Assembly (NCBI GenBank): GCA_910579175.1
Contig: CAJTTB010000021.1
Span: 1 to 46,334 of the forward strand
DNA from: an uncultured Oscillospiraceae bacterium
Lineage (GTDB): Bacteria > Bacillota > Clostridia > Oscillospirales > Ruminococcaceae
Direction: 5' to 3'
DNA: 46,334 bases
Of this stretch, positions 8,381-16,962 are shown one piece after another; within the stretch, counting starts at the first letter, position 1, and each line of letters opens with the position of its first letter. Made by a program: the position numbers and the translations under genes. Below the pieces are notes generated by a model. It saw only the letters and a list, made by a program, of their open reading frames with translations, made no database searches and was not told the origin of the DNA.

Positions 8381-8996
8381 TAAAATTTATAACTATGTCA
8401 ATAATATGTTTTTAAATGTACCTAAAACCCCTCAAGTAGAGCGATTAAAACAAAATATTTCGGATGCGATGGAAGATAAATTTGTAGAGTTGCTTTCCAA
8501 AGGAAAAAATACAAATGAGGCATTGGGAATTGTCTTTTCTGAATTTGGAGATATGAGGGAAATCTATCAGGAAATCGGAATTTCTACAGAGAATGGTTTT
8601 CAAGTTTCTCAACCAATTTATCCCTCAAAGCAGACAAAGTCAGTTTATCACTATCTTCCGTTTATGATCGTGGCTGGATTTTTAACCTGTGTGATGGGAA
8701 TTGGTGTTTTTTTCGGATTTCAGTTGACAACAAAGGAAAATACTGCGGTTACCAATATTGAACAAGCTCAAATACAGAGCGGTGAAAGTGTTCTACTTTA
8801 CGGTGACAATGCAATTTGGGATTTTGAACAGACAGAGGAAAGTGCTGTGGATTTTGGGATTGTTTATGAACTTCAAGAAGATTTTGCAAAAGCAGAACAA
8901 CCTGTAGGTGAAGAAAGTTCTGTAGAGATAGATTTTCAGGAAAAAGCACTTTATGAAGGGGAACTGGAAGCGATTACCTTCCAGAGAGGAGAATGA
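8358..8996 (+). CDS. Membrane protein with permease-prefix-like N-domain and extracytoplasmic tail
   Basis: This 212-residue protein has a cytoplasmic helical domain (residues 1-75, SNLDKIYNYVNNMFLNVPKT, then DAMEDKFVELLSKGKNTNEALG). One membrane helix follows near 97-122 (YLPFMIVAGFLTCVMGIGVFFG). The tail is acidic and about 90 residues long, and probably lies outside. The N-domain resembles DUF1700/permease prefix domains that accompany PadR regulators. The downstream gene repeats this N-domain almost exactly but has a different C-terminus. The start at 8358 is preceded by GGAGAG within the end of padR. Function is unknown. It may relay an envelope signal to PadR. Confidence 0.75.
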   Translation: MSQMSNLDKIYNYVNNMFLNVPKTPQVERLKQNISDAMEDKFVELLSKGKNTNEALGIVFSEFGDMREIYQEIGISTENGFQVSQPIYPSKQTKSVYHYLPFMIVAGFLTCVMGIGVFFGFQLTTKENTAVTNIEQAQIQSGESVLLYGDNAIWDFEQTEESAVDFGIVYELQEDFAKAEQPVGEESSVEIDFQEKALYEGELEAITFQRGE

Positions 8997-8997
8997 T

Positions 8998-9498
8998 ATG
9001 GGTACACTCAGTAATTTAGATAAAATTCAAAATTACATTCAAAATATGTTTGTAAATCTTCCAAAAACGCCAGAAATAGAACAGCTAAAACAAAATATCT
9101 CGGATACAATGGAAGATAAATTTACAGAACTGCTTTCTAGAGGAAAAAATGCAGATGAAGCATTGGGCATTGTTTTTTCGGAATTTGGCAGTATGGAAGA
9201 ACTGTGCGAAGAGATGGGTATTCCATTGCAGATACAATCAGATAAGATTTCCTTTCAACCAAGTGAAAAACAGTCAAGTGAAACCGAAGCCGAGATAAAA
9301 AATACAACACAACATCATGATGAAGATATCACAGGAAATATTTGTGGAATTATTATGATGTTGGCAGTGATTGTATTTTTGATATTGGGCTTATGGAAAA
9401 ACTTATGGCATCCTGCATGGGCAATTTTGCCAGTCTGTGGAATTTTATGCGGAATTATTTCAAATGTCATACATTTATTTAGAAAACAGCAAAAATAG
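8998..9498 (+). CDS. Paralogous membrane protein with the same N-domain and two C-terminal helices
   Basis: The first 75 residues (SNLDKIQNYIQNMFVNLPKT, ISDTMEDKFTELLSRGKNADEALGIVFSEFG) are a near copy of the preceding gene product. The rest has diverged into a polar linker and two hydrophobic segments (IICGIIMMLAVIVFLILGL-like, and AWAILPVCGILCGIISNVI), giving 166 residues. The start at 8998 has GAGAGGAG upstream and lies one base after the previous stop. The pair probably arose by tandem duplication followed by domain exchange. Function is unknown. It ends just before the rpsF promoter, with no separate terminator seen. Confidence 0.75.
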   Translation: MGTLSNLDKIQNYIQNMFVNLPKTPEIEQLKQNISDTMEDKFTELLSRGKNADEALGIVFSEFGSMEELCEEMGIPLQIQSDKISFQPSEKQSSETEAEIKNTTQHHDEDITGNICGIIMMLAVIVFLILGLWKNLWHPAWAILPVCGILCGIISNVIHLFRKQQK

Positions 9499-9499
9499 C

Positions 9500-9528
9500 T
9501 TGACTTTTTTCCAATAACTTGCTATAAT
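9500..9528 (+). promoter_or_regulatory. Strong sigma-A promoter of rpsF-ssb-rpsR
   Basis: TTGACT (9500-9505) and TATAAT (9523-9528) are spaced 17 bases apart, which is nearly consensus. It overlaps the end of the preceding gene. Confidence 0.88.
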
Positions 9529-9547
9529 CATATTCGCGTATCAAACG

Positions 9548-9595
9548 CAATCCTTGCTCTGTATAGGAATACAGGGCCTAAAGTCCAAAAGGAGG
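9548..9595 (+). promoter_or_regulatory. Probable S6:S18 ribosomal-protein leader
   Basis: The rpsF 5' leader contains CCTTGCTC, a small hairpin (CTGTAT/ATACAG), GGGCC and AGTCC just before AGGAGGTG. This order resembles the S6:S18-binding leader known upstream of rpsF in many bacteria, through which the S6-S18 complex represses its own operon. The match is from memory and was not scored against a covariance model. Confidence 0.55.
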
Positions 9596-9605
9596 TGCTA
9601 TAACA

Positions 9606-9902
9606 ATGGCAAAATTAGAGCAAAACTATGAATCAATCGTGATTTTCAGTACCAAATTAGGTGAAGAAGGCATCAAAGCAGCTGTTGAAAAATTCACAGC
9701 GATGATTTCTAAGAACGCTCAAATGGAATCTGTTGACGAATGGGGCAAACGTAGACTTGCTTATGCAATTAACTATGAAACCGAAGGTTACTATGTAATG
9801 TTTACTTTTAAAAGCGCTCCAAGTTTTCCAGCAGAACTTGACCGTGTTTACAAAATTACAGACGGTGTTATGCGTTCTATGATTATTGCAAAAGAAGACT
9901 AA
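9606..9902 (+). CDS. rpsF: 30S ribosomal protein S6
   Basis: S6 binds the central domain of 16S rRNA together with S18. The 98-residue protein shows YESIVIFSTKLGEEGIKAAVEKFTAMI and the conserved WGKRRLAYAINYETEGYYVMFTF core. AGGAGGTG precedes the ATG. It is the first gene of rpsF-ssb-rpsR, the standard Firmicutes order, and follows a near-consensus promoter and a likely autoregulatory leader. Confidence 0.98.
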   Translation: MAKLEQNYESIVIFSTKLGEEGIKAAVEKFTAMISKNAQMESVDEWGKRRLAYAINYETEGYYVMFTFKSAPSFPAELDRVYKITDGVMRSMIIAKED

Positions 9903-9924
9903 TTGGTAATAGGGAGAGATAGTG

Positions 9925-10371
9925 ATGTTAAATAGAGCTATTTTAATGGGTAGATTAACAACCGATCCTGATTTAAGACAAACTCCCAACGGTATTTCTG
10001 TTGTGACCTTTTCTTTGGCGGTGGGTCGCAATTATAATAAAGACCAAACGGATTTTATTAATATTGTAGCATGGCGCCAGACAGCTGAATTTGTCAGCAA
10101 GTATTTTACAAAAGGTCAGTTGGTTGCGGTAGAAGGTTCCATTCAGACTAGAAAATATACCGACAAACAGAACAATCCAAGAACCGCTTTTGAAGTGGTT
10201 GCCGATCAAGTTTATTTTGCAGAATCTAAAAACAGCGGTGCAAAACCGGTTTCCCAAGATTTTCCACTTCCAACTGAGTTCGATGAACCAGCGAAAGGAA
10301 CAAGTTTTTCAATTGGAAATCTTGAGGATTATGAAGAAATCGATACAGATGATGGTGATTTACCGTTTTAG
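9925..10371 (+). CDS. ssb: Single-stranded DNA-binding protein
   Basis: The protein coats single-stranded DNA in replication and repair. The 148-residue product has a complete OB fold starting MLNRAILMGRLTTDPDLRQTPNG, with FINIVAWRQTAEFVSKYFTKGQLVAVEGS, and an acidic tail ending DDGDLPF, the tip that recruits partner proteins. The ATG at 9925 fits the GGGAG site better than the GTG immediately before it. It lies between rpsF and rpsR. Confidence 0.97.
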   Translation: MLNRAILMGRLTTDPDLRQTPNGISVVTFSLAVGRNYNKDQTDFINIVAWRQTAEFVSKYFTKGQLVAVEGSIQTRKYTDKQNNPRTAFEVVADQVYFAESKNSGAKPVSQDFPLPTEFDEPAKGTSFSIGNLEDYEEIDTDDGDLPF

Positions 10372-10406
10372 TCTGTGACTATTTGCGATTAAGGAGGTGC
10401 TCTTTC

Positions 10407-10643
10407 ATGGAAAGAAATAACAATCGCGGCAAACGTACTCGCAAAAAAGTATGTGCATTTTGTGTAGATAAAGTTTCCACTATTGATTATAAAGATGTAG
10501 CAAAATTGAGAAGATTTTTATCTGAAAGAGGTAAAATTGTTCCTAGACGTGTAACTGGCACTTGTGCTCGTCATCAACGTCAATTGACAACAGCAATTAA
10601 ACGTGCCCGTTATATTGCATTGTTGCCTTATGTAAGTGAATAA
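10407..10643 (+). CDS. rpsR: 30S ribosomal protein S18
   Basis: The 78-residue protein has KKVCAFCVDKVSTIDYKDVAKLRRFLSERGKIVPRRVTG, the S18 core. Two cysteines (CAFC) remain of the possible zinc ligands. The start at 10407 has AAGGAGGTG upstream. An in-frame ATG eight codons earlier lies before that site. The gene ends the rpsF operon at a strong terminator. Confidence 0.97.
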   Translation: MERNNNRGKRTRKKVCAFCVDKVSTIDYKDVAKLRRFLSERGKIVPRRVTGTCARHQRQLTTAIKRARYIALLPYVSE

Positions 10644-10656
10644 TAAAAATCATAAT

Positions 10657-10683
10657 AACCCCATAAGCATTGCTTATGGGGTT
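10657..10683. terminator. Terminator between rpsR and the ABC exporter genes
   Basis: AACCCCATAAGC (10657-10668) pairs with GCTTATGGGGTT (10672-10683) around a 3-base loop, followed by TATTTAT. Genes converge here, so it may act in both directions. Confidence 0.9.
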
Positions 10684-10705
10684 TATTTATATGAAACGGC
10701 TGAGA

Positions 10706-11482
10706 TTAAGAGCCAGTAGATTGGTAGTGTTTTACACCAAATTTCCAGAGTAAAAAGCAGGGAATTAAAAATAAAGATGCAATCAAAGGCAAAAATATAT
10801 AAAAATGATTTTGACTGTGACCAATAAGATATAAAAAAGGATAGTATTGAACCAGTGCCAAAGGAACGATATAAGTCAAAAATTTTAGTATTTGTTTGCC
10901 ATAGATGCTAAAGGGGTATTTTCCATATTCCATGGCGCCATTTGTTAAAATATTCATAAATTCTAATCCTTCCAATGTGAAAAAACACAAAACTGCGTAA
11001 AGGATAAAGATCCCAGAAAAGACTAGAAAGCCACCAATTATCATAAAAATTAAGGTGAGTATTTTATCAAAGGTCCAGATAACTTCAGAATGGGGAATTG
11101 CATAACAGAAAATACAAATAGCTTGAATCACTCTACCCAATCGGGTAAATTCCATTTTGGAAGCCAATATTTGAAAAATTTCATTTTTGGGACGTATTAA
11201 AATGCGGTCAAATTCGCCGTTTCCTATCATATTTGGGAACAAATCAAATCCCCTTGCAAAGCATTCAGAAAGAGAAAAGGAAAGCAATATCACTGCAAAG
11301 CATAAAAGTACCTGGGAAAAGGTAAACCCCTCTATACTGGAAAAGCGCTCAAATAGATAATACATCGACAAAAACGCAGTAAAAGAGGTCAATACTTGTC
11401 CGATAAGGGTGAGAAAAAAGGATGCCTTGTATTGCATCGCACAGCGCAGATGAATGGAAATATATTTTAGATATAGTTTCAT
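10706..11482 (-). CDS. ABC-2 family transporter permease (ABC2_membrane_6/DUF990 type), second subunit
   Basis: This 258-residue integral membrane protein has about six helices. The segment FERFSSIEGFTFSQVLLCFAVILLSFSLSECFARGFDLFPNMIGNGEFDRILIRP matches the conserved region of DUF990 permeases, including the GEFDR-LIRP loop before a helix pair. Such permeases come as two non-identical subunits with one ATPase, as in the three genes here. It lies seven bases after the sister permease gene. The exported substrate is unknown. The family includes bacteriocin and viologen-type efflux pumps. Confidence 0.85.
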   Translation of the reverse strand: MKLYLKYISIHLRCAMQYKASFFLTLIGQVLTSFTAFLSMYYLFERFSSIEGFTFSQVLLCFAVILLSFSLSECFARGFDLFPNMIGNGEFDRILIRPKNEIFQILASKMEFTRLGRVIQAICIFCYAIPHSEVIWTFDKILTLIFMIIGGFLVFSGIFILYAVLCFFTLEGLEFMNILTNGAMEYGKYPFSIYGKQILKFLTYIVPLALVQYYPFLYLIGHSQNHFYIFLPLIASLFLIPCFLLWKFGVKHYQSTGS

Positions 11483-11488
11483 CGTCTT

Positions 11489-12292
11489 TTATCCTCCTTG
11501 TATAACTGCTTTTTTTAACATCCGGTTGGTCCATACAGATCCACATAGTAAGAGAACAATTGTCCAAACAATTTGAAGTATGAGACTGTTTATCATTTCT
11601 GTGCCTGCAATATCTCCACTATAAATCCGAAAGGGTAGATTTTGCATGGCGGCAAATGGCAGAAATTTTAAAACTGTTTGCATGGATTCTGGAAAAAATG
11701 GAATGGGAATCAGTGCTCCTGTTAAAAATTCGGAAGCAGCCAGCCAAATAATTCGTACACCAACAGGGGAAAGTGTATAAAATGTAAGGATATACACAAG
11801 CATACTGTAGGCGTTTATCAATAGAAATCCCAATAGTAAAGAAAAGAGAAAGATAAAGAATGTAAAGAGATTGGGAGAGAAAGAAAGGCGATAGGGAGCT
11901 GGAAGCATTGCGGCTATAATAAAAATCGGAAAGCAGCGCAAGACAGCTTTGGAAATTCTGGAAGCCATATTTTTAATTATCCACATATGATAGAGGTTTA
12001 TTGGGCGACAGAGTTCATAAGCGAGATTCCCACTGGTAATGGTATTGAGAATATTGGTATCAATAAACCATGAAGCTGTCAATGCAAGTAAACCTTGTTG
12101 AAGCCAGATATAAGATGACAAATCCGAAAAATTCATTGGAAAGGCATTTGGATCTGCACGATAAAAGGCAGAAAATAACAGTATTTCCATAAATCCCCAT
12201 GCGAATTGGGTGGAAATGCCTGCGAGCGCTGCTGCACGGTATTGTAGACCGGCTGTTAATTGAATGCGAAAGAAAGAAACATATGATTTCAT
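11489..12292 (-). CDS. ABC-2 family transporter permease, first subunit
   Basis: This 267-residue protein has about six membrane helices. It begins with a short cytoplasmic stretch (SYVSFFRIQLTAGLQYRAAALAGI) and has ITSGNLAYELCRPINLYHMW, the counterpart of the GEFDRILIRP loop in its partner. PVGVRIIWLAASEFLTGALIPIPFFPE is the typical ABC-2 segment. Its start overlaps the stop of the ATPase gene by four bases. It should form the membrane channel with the 10706-11482 product. Confidence 0.85.
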   Translation of the reverse strand: MKSYVSFFRIQLTAGLQYRAAALAGISTQFAWGFMEILLFSAFYRADPNAFPMNFSDLSSYIWLQQGLLALTASWFIDTNILNTITSGNLAYELCRPINLYHMWIIKNMASRISKAVLRCFPIFIIAAMLPAPYRLSFSPNLFTFFIFLFSLLLGFLLINAYSMLVYILTFYTLSPVGVRIIWLAASEFLTGALIPIPFFPESMQTVLKFLPFAAMQNLPFRIYSGDIAGTEMINSLILQIVWTIVLLLCGSVWTNRMLKKAVIQGG

Positions 12293-13263
12293 ATAGCAAA
12301 CTCCTGATATAATTTTACGACCATTTCTTCAGTAGAGGTGTGTTTGATGGAAAAATCGGTTAATTCGGTCTGTTCAGAGAGATATGAAATTGCTTTGGAA
12401 ACGCTGATAACTTGGGTGTCAATTTTAAGCTCTGCCCTGCCGGGAATTTGTTTTATGATATGCAATCCATGGCATAGTTGAGGGGATTTCCCGGAGTAGG
12501 AAATAATCAGTTCTTTTTGGTCAGAATATTGATTTTTTAAATCTTCTAGATGACCATCAAGGAGAATTTTCCCCTTTCCAATCAGAATGATGCGTTGGGT
12601 AAGCGCTTCGATATCCTGCATATCGTGGGTTGTTAGAATGACTGTTGTCTTTTGTTCTCGATTGATATTTTTGATAAATTCCCGTACAGCAATCTTAGAA
12701 ACAGCATCTAAACCAATGGTGGGTTCGTCTAAAAATAATACTTTTGGATTGTGCAATAGAGAAGCGGAAATTTCACATCTCATGCGTTGTCCCAAAGAGA
12801 GTTGACGGGTAGGTGTTTTCAGGATTTCTGAAATGTCTAGTAAATCCGTGAGCATCTGTAAATTTTTTCGATAGGTGGATTCTGGAATGCGATAGATGTC
12901 TTTGATAAGTTCAAAGGAATCGATCACAGGAATGTCCCACCATAACTGAGAGCGTTGACCAAATACAACACCAATCTGTGCGACATGTTGAATTCGGTGT
13001 TTCCAAGGAGTATATCCATTGATGTTACATTCACCACTATCTGGAGTTAAGATACCACTGATAATTTTAATGGTACTGCTTTTACCAGCTCCGTTGGGAC
13101 CAATATACCCCACCATTTCCCCATCTGGAATGGTGAAAGAAATGTCTTTGAGCGCTTCAACGGTTTCAAATTGTTTGTGTAAAAGTGTCTTTACCGCAGC
13201 TGCAAATCCTGCATTTCGCCTGGCAACTTTAAAAGTTTTTCTGACATGCTTTACTTCAATCAT
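12289..13263 (-). CDS. ABC transporter ATP-binding protein
   Basis: This 324-residue ATPase has Walker A GPNGAGKS at residues 55-62, the signature LSLGQRMRCE, Walker B VLFLDEPTIGLD and the H-loop LTTHDM. The segment GVVFGQRSQLWWDIPVIDSF is typical of ATPases paired with DUF990 permeases. The C-terminal 90 residues form a small extra domain. The start at 13263 (MIEVKHV) has AAGGAG seven bases upstream. It is first in the exporter operon and has a recognisable promoter at 13313-13341. Confidence 0.93.
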   Translation of the reverse strand: MIEVKHVRKTFKVARRNAGFAAAVKTLLHKQFETVEALKDISFTIPDGEMVGYIGPNGAGKSSTIKIISGILTPDSGECNINGYTPWKHRIQHVAQIGVVFGQRSQLWWDIPVIDSFELIKDIYRIPESTYRKNLQMLTDLLDISEILKTPTRQLSLGQRMRCEISASLLHNPKVLFLDEPTIGLDAVSKIAVREFIKNINREQKTTVILTTHDMQDIEALTQRIILIGKGKILLDGHLEDLKNQYSDQKELIISYSGKSPQLCHGLHIIKQIPGRAELKIDTQVISVSKAISYLSEQTELTDFSIKHTSTEEMVVKLYQEFAI

Positions 13264-13312
13264 ATTGATTCTCCTTTTGATAATCATAATTCCGCAAAGA
13301 GCGGTATTTTCT

Positions 13313-13341
13313 ATAATATCACAAAATATTTTTAAATACAA
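13313..13341 (-). promoter_or_regulatory. Promoter of the ABC exporter operon
   Basis: On the minus strand TTGTAT (13336-13341) and TATTAT (13313-13318) are separated by 17 bases, upstream of the ATPase start at 13263. Confidence 0.6.
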
Positions 13342-13466
13342 TAGAATTTTTGGCATTTTAGTGGGAAATTACAGTGGATTGCAAGGTTTTCTGTCGGAGA
13401 ATTATTTGATAAAATGGAATCATTGTTTGATTTACAAAATGTTACGGAAAAATACAAATTTTTTCC

Positions 13467-13495
13467 TTGGTATTTGTCTTCTAAAACGATATAAT
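13467..13495 (+). promoter_or_regulatory. Promoter of the patatin-like gene
   Basis: TTGGTA (13467-13472) and a perfect TATAAT (13490-13495) are spaced 17 bases apart. The start codon is 56 bases downstream of the -10. Confidence 0.68.
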
Positions 13496-13551
13496 AAGAC
13501 AGATAACGTGCACCCAAAGGTGTAAATTTTAGAATAAAGGAATGAGATAAG

Positions 13552-14409
13552 ATGAAGCAAGTAGGTCTTGTATTAGAAGGTGGCGGACTGCGTGGGACTT
13601 ATACTTCAGGTGTGTTAGATGCGTTTATGAAACATCAGATTTGGTTTGAATATATCATTGGTGTTTCTGCGGGAATATGCAATGCAGTATCTTATGTGTC
13701 CCGTCAGCCCGGAAGAAGTACCTTGATTAATATCAATCATTGTGATGATAAAGAATATTACAGTTTTGGCAATTTGCTGAAAACAGGAGCAATTTTTAAC
13801 GAGAAGATGTTATTTGATAAAATACCACATGAGTTATATCCTTTTGACTATGAAACCTATCAAAAATGTTATCAGAAGTTATTGGCGGGAGTTACCAATT
13901 GCGCTACAGGAAAAGCAGAGTACTATGAGCTAAATGATTTGCGAAATCAGTATGACATTGTAAAGGCATCCAGTTGGCTGCCGTTTGTCTCTAAAATGGT
14001 GGATTATGATGGGAAAAAATTTCTAGATGGTGGAATTGCTGATTCCATTCCAATTCAAAAATCAATTGCCGATGGAAACCAAAAAAATGTGGTGGTTTTG
14101 ACACAACCAAAAGGGTTTAGAAAGACAAAATCTTCTGAATATAAATTGTCTTATCTGCTCTATCGCAATTATCCAAATTTGATTGATACATTGATGAATC
14201 GCTATCAAACATATAATGATACCCTGGATATGATTGAACAATTAGAACAACAAGGGAAGGTATTTGTTATTCGTCCCAGTCAAGATTTGGGTTTGTCTCG
14301 TTTAGAAAAAGACCGAGAAAAGATTCGGCGAGCAAGTGATTTGGGATTAAAAGATACCGAAGCGGTGCTTTCACAGATGATGGACTTTATAACAGACAGC
14401 TTGACTTGA
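13552..14409 (+). CDS. Patatin-like phospholipase family protein (YjjU/RssA type)
   Basis: This is a predicted serine hydrolase acting on lipid esters. The 285-residue protein has the oxyanion-hole stretch LVLEGGGLRGTYTSGVLDAF (residues 7-26), the nucleophile elbow GVSAG with Ser39, and the dyad Asp in DGG at 159-161. All three elements of the patatin fold are intact. There is no signal peptide, so it acts in the cytoplasm or on the inner face of the membrane. AAGGA lies about 10 bases before the ATG. It stands alone between two promoters. Confidence 0.92.
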   Translation: MKQVGLVLEGGGLRGTYTSGVLDAFMKHQIWFEYIIGVSAGICNAVSYVSRQPGRSTLININHCDDKEYYSFGNLLKTGAIFNEKMLFDKIPHELYPFDYETYQKCYQKLLAGVTNCATGKAEYYELNDLRNQYDIVKASSWLPFVSKMVDYDGKKFLDGGIADSIPIQKSIADGNQKNVVVLTQPKGFRKTKSSEYKLSYLLYRNYPNLIDTLMNRYQTYNDTLDMIEQLEQQGKVFVIRPSQDLGLSRLEKDREKIRRASDLGLKDTEAVLSQMMDFITDSLT

Positions 14410-14438
14410 TATCAATTGTAGAGGAAAGGTCTCAAATA

Positions 14439-14467
14439 TTGAATATTTAAAAGATATATGGTATACT
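14439..14467 (+). promoter_or_regulatory. Promoter of nfnA-nfnB
   Basis: TTGAAT (14439-14444) and TATACT (14462-14467) have 17-base spacing. The nfnA start is 235 bases beyond the -10, so the transcript has a long 5' leader (about 14474-14701). The leader contains small hairpins such as AAAAGT/ACTTTT, but no riboswitch class I can name. Confidence 0.65.
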
Positions 14468-14701
14468 TTCTGTAGAAAGAATCAATCAATTTACAAAAGG
14501 GCAAATCTATCTTACCTTGGGTGCCATATTATATGGTCTAAAGAGTTACTTAGAGAGTGTGATAGAAAATCTGGTAAATTGAAAACAAATTGAAAAATTT
14601 TGGGTAATATCTGTCAGGTATTGCTCTAAAAGTTATGACTTTTAAGTCTATTAGCAATCATAGATAAAGAAAAATCAATAGAAAAAGGGAATGGAAACAG
14701 T

Positions 14702-15544
14702 ATGTTTAAAATTTTGATGAAAAAAGTATTGAATCCAACTGTAACAATGATGGAAATTGATGCCCCATTTGTTGCAAAAAAGGCGCAGCCAGGTCAATTT
14801 ATTATCCTGCGTGTAGACCAAGATGGAGAACGTATTCCGTTGACAATTGCGGATTACAATCGCGAAAAGGGCACCATTACAATTATCTTTCAAATTGTGG
14901 GTGCAACAACGGAAAAGTTAAATCACTTACAAGAAGGGGATTTTTTATGTGACTTTGTTGGTCCATTGGGTGTTCCATCTCATGTGCAGGGACTGAAAAA
15001 AGTGGCGGTTGTAGGCGGTGGCGTCGGTTGTGCAATTGCTTACCCAATTGCCAAAAAACTGCATGAATTGGGTACCGAAGTACATAGCATTGTCGGATTT
15101 AGAAATCAAGATTTGGTGATTTTAGAAGATGAATTTCAAAAAGTCAGTCATCGCTTTATATTGATGTCTGATGATGGTTCCTGTGGTGAAAAGGGATTGG
15201 TAACCGATGCGCTGAGAAAATTGATTGAATCCGGTGAACAGTATGATGAAGTCATTGCCATTGGACCGCTGATTATGATGAAATTTGTGGCAAAACTGAC
15301 AAAGGAATTTCAAATTAAGACTGTTGTTTCTATGAATCCCATTATGATTGATGGGACTGGCATGTGTGGCGGCTGTCGTTTGACAGTGGGTGGTAAAACC
15401 AAATTTGCCTGTGTAGATGGTCCTGATTTTGACGGTCATCTGGTGGATTTTGATGAGGCAATGGAACGCGCTACCAGTTATCGTGATTTTGAACGTCACC
15501 GTTATGAAGAGACCTGTAATCTATTTCAAAAGGAGGTTCAATAA
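14702..15544 (+). CDS. nfnA: NfnA-like small subunit (NAD-binding flavoprotein with [2Fe-2S])
   Basis: This is a member of the ferredoxin-NADP reductase-like family. The 280-residue protein has an FAD/NAD domain (VAVVGGGVGCAIAYPIAKKL at 101-120). The C-terminal cluster motif is Asp217, Cys222, Cys225 and Cys237, the unusual one-Asp three-Cys [2Fe-2S] site of NfnA. In anaerobes NfnAB couples NADH and reduced ferredoxin to NADP reduction by electron bifurcation. The older name for homologous pairs is sulfide dehydrogenase (SudBA). It lies two bases before nfnB. The assignment as bifurcating NfnAB rather than SudBA rests on family resemblance. Confidence 0.88.
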   Translation: MFKILMKKVLNPTVTMMEIDAPFVAKKAQPGQFIILRVDQDGERIPLTIADYNREKGTITIIFQIVGATTEKLNHLQEGDFLCDFVGPLGVPSHVQGLKKVAVVGGGVGCAIAYPIAKKLHELGTEVHSIVGFRNQDLVILEDEFQKVSHRFILMSDDGSCGEKGLVTDALRKLIESGEQYDEVIAIGPLIMMKFVAKLTKEFQIKTVVSMNPIMIDGTGMCGGCRLTVGGKTKFACVDGPDFDGHLVDFDEAMERATSYRDFERHRYEETCNLFQKEVQ

Positions 15545-15546
15545 CC

Positions 15547-16935
15547 ATGCCAAATATGTCTTTAAAGAAAAATGAAATGCCAGTACAAGATCCACAGATT
15601 AGAAATCACAATTTTAAAGAAGTTGCATTGGGTTATTCAGAAGAGCAGGCAATTGATGAGGCAAATCGCTGTCTGAATTGTAAAAATCGCCCTTGTGTCA
15701 GCAAATGTCCAGTAGCGATTGACATCCCAGAATTTATCACAAAGGTGCGTGAAGGCGAGTTTGAAGCGGCTTATCAGATTATCAACCAAAACAGCTCTTT
15801 GCCAGCGGTTTGTGGACGCGTTTGCCCGCAAGAAACACAGTGTGAAAGCAAATGTGTGCGCGGTGTAAAAGGGGAACCTGTGGGAATTGGACGACTGGAG
15901 CGCTTTGTTGCAGATTGGCACAATGAACATATTACCGAAAAGGCAACCGCACCAAAATCAAATGGTCATAAAGTGGCAATTGTTGGGGCTGGACCTTCTG
16001 GTTTAACCTGTGCAGGGGATTTGGCAAAGATGGGTTATCAGGTAACTGTATTTGAAGCACTACATCTTGCAGGTGGCGTATTGGTATATGGGATTCCAGA
16101 ATTTCGTTTGCCAAAGGCAATTGTACAAAAGGAAGTGGATACTTTAAAGGAATTGGGGGTTGTGATCAATACCAATATGGTAATCGGTAGAACCATTACC
16201 ATCGATGAATTGTTTGAAGATGGTTTTGAAGCAATCTTTGTGGGTTCAGGAGCAGGTTTGCCCAGATTTATGAATATTCCTGGGGAAAATTTAAAAGGTG
16301 TCTATTCTGCAAATGAATTTTTGACCCGCACCAACTTGATGAAGGCATATTGCGAAAATAGTGATACACCAATTATCAATGCAAAGAAAGTGGCAGTTGT
16401 TGGTGGTGGCAATGTGGCAATGGATGCTGCAAGATGTGCAAAGCGTTTGGGTGCGGAAGAAGTCTATATTGTATATCGCCGTTCAGAAGAGGAAATGCCC
16501 GCTCGTTTAGAAGAGGTGGAACATGCAAAAGAAGAGGGAATACAGTTTTATGTATTGACCAACCCAACTGAAATTTTAGGGAATGAACAACACTTTGTAA
16601 CAGGTATGACCTGTGTGCAGATGGAATTGGGTGAACCGGATGCTTCTGGTCGTCGCCGTCCAATTGTAAAGGAACATTCTGAATTTACCATAGATGTGGA
16701 TTGTGTAGTAATGTCAATCGGCACTTCTCCAAATCCACTGATTCGCAATACAACTCCAGGATTGAATACCCAAAAATGGGGTGGTCTGATTGTAGAGGAA
16801 GAAACTGGTTTAACTTCACGCGAAGGTGTCTATGCCGGCGGTGATGCTGTAACAGGTGCAGCAACTGTTATTCTTGCAATGGGTGCGGGAAAAACTGCGG
16901 CAAAAGCAATTGATGAGTACATTCAATCAAAATAA
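15547..16935 (+). CDS. nfnB: NfnB-like large subunit (GltD-type NADPH-binding iron-sulfur flavoprotein)
   Basis: This 462-residue protein resembles the small subunit of glutamate synthase and NfnB. It has two [4Fe-4S]-type cysteine sets (Cys42, 45, 50, 54 and Cys89, 93, 99, 103), FAD-binding VAIVGAGPSGLTCAGDLA (143-160) and an NADPH motif VAVVGGGNVAMDAARCA. The C-terminal FAD signature is GVYAGGDAVTGAATVILAMGAG. The pair order small-large matches nfnAB/sudBA operons. No glutamate synthase large subunit is nearby, which argues against a GltD role. AGGAGG lies before the start. Confidence 0.92.
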   Translation: MPNMSLKKNEMPVQDPQIRNHNFKEVALGYSEEQAIDEANRCLNCKNRPCVSKCPVAIDIPEFITKVREGEFEAAYQIINQNSSLPAVCGRVCPQETQCESKCVRGVKGEPVGIGRLERFVADWHNEHITEKATAPKSNGHKVAIVGAGPSGLTCAGDLAKMGYQVTVFEALHLAGGVLVYGIPEFRLPKAIVQKEVDTLKELGVVINTNMVIGRTITIDELFEDGFEAIFVGSGAGLPRFMNIPGENLKGVYSANEFLTRTNLMKAYCENSDTPIINAKKVAVVGGGNVAMDAARCAKRLGAEEVYIVYRRSEEEMPARLEEVEHAKEEGIQFYVLTNPTEILGNEQHFVTGMTCVQMELGEPDASGRRRPIVKEHSEFTIDVDCVVMSIGTSPNPLIRNTTPGLNTQKWGGLIVEEETGLTSREGVYAGGDAVTGAATVILAMGAGKTAAKAIDEYIQSK

Positions 16936-16962
16936 AGTAAACTGGATTGTAAATCCAAAATA

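Noticed and set aside
14480..14582. Possible small protein in the nfnA leader (reads IYLTLGAILYGLKSYLESVI)
   Set aside because: The frame is open for about 40 codons but has no ATG or GTG start and no ribosome site. A TTG start without a Shine-Dalgarno is unconvincing.
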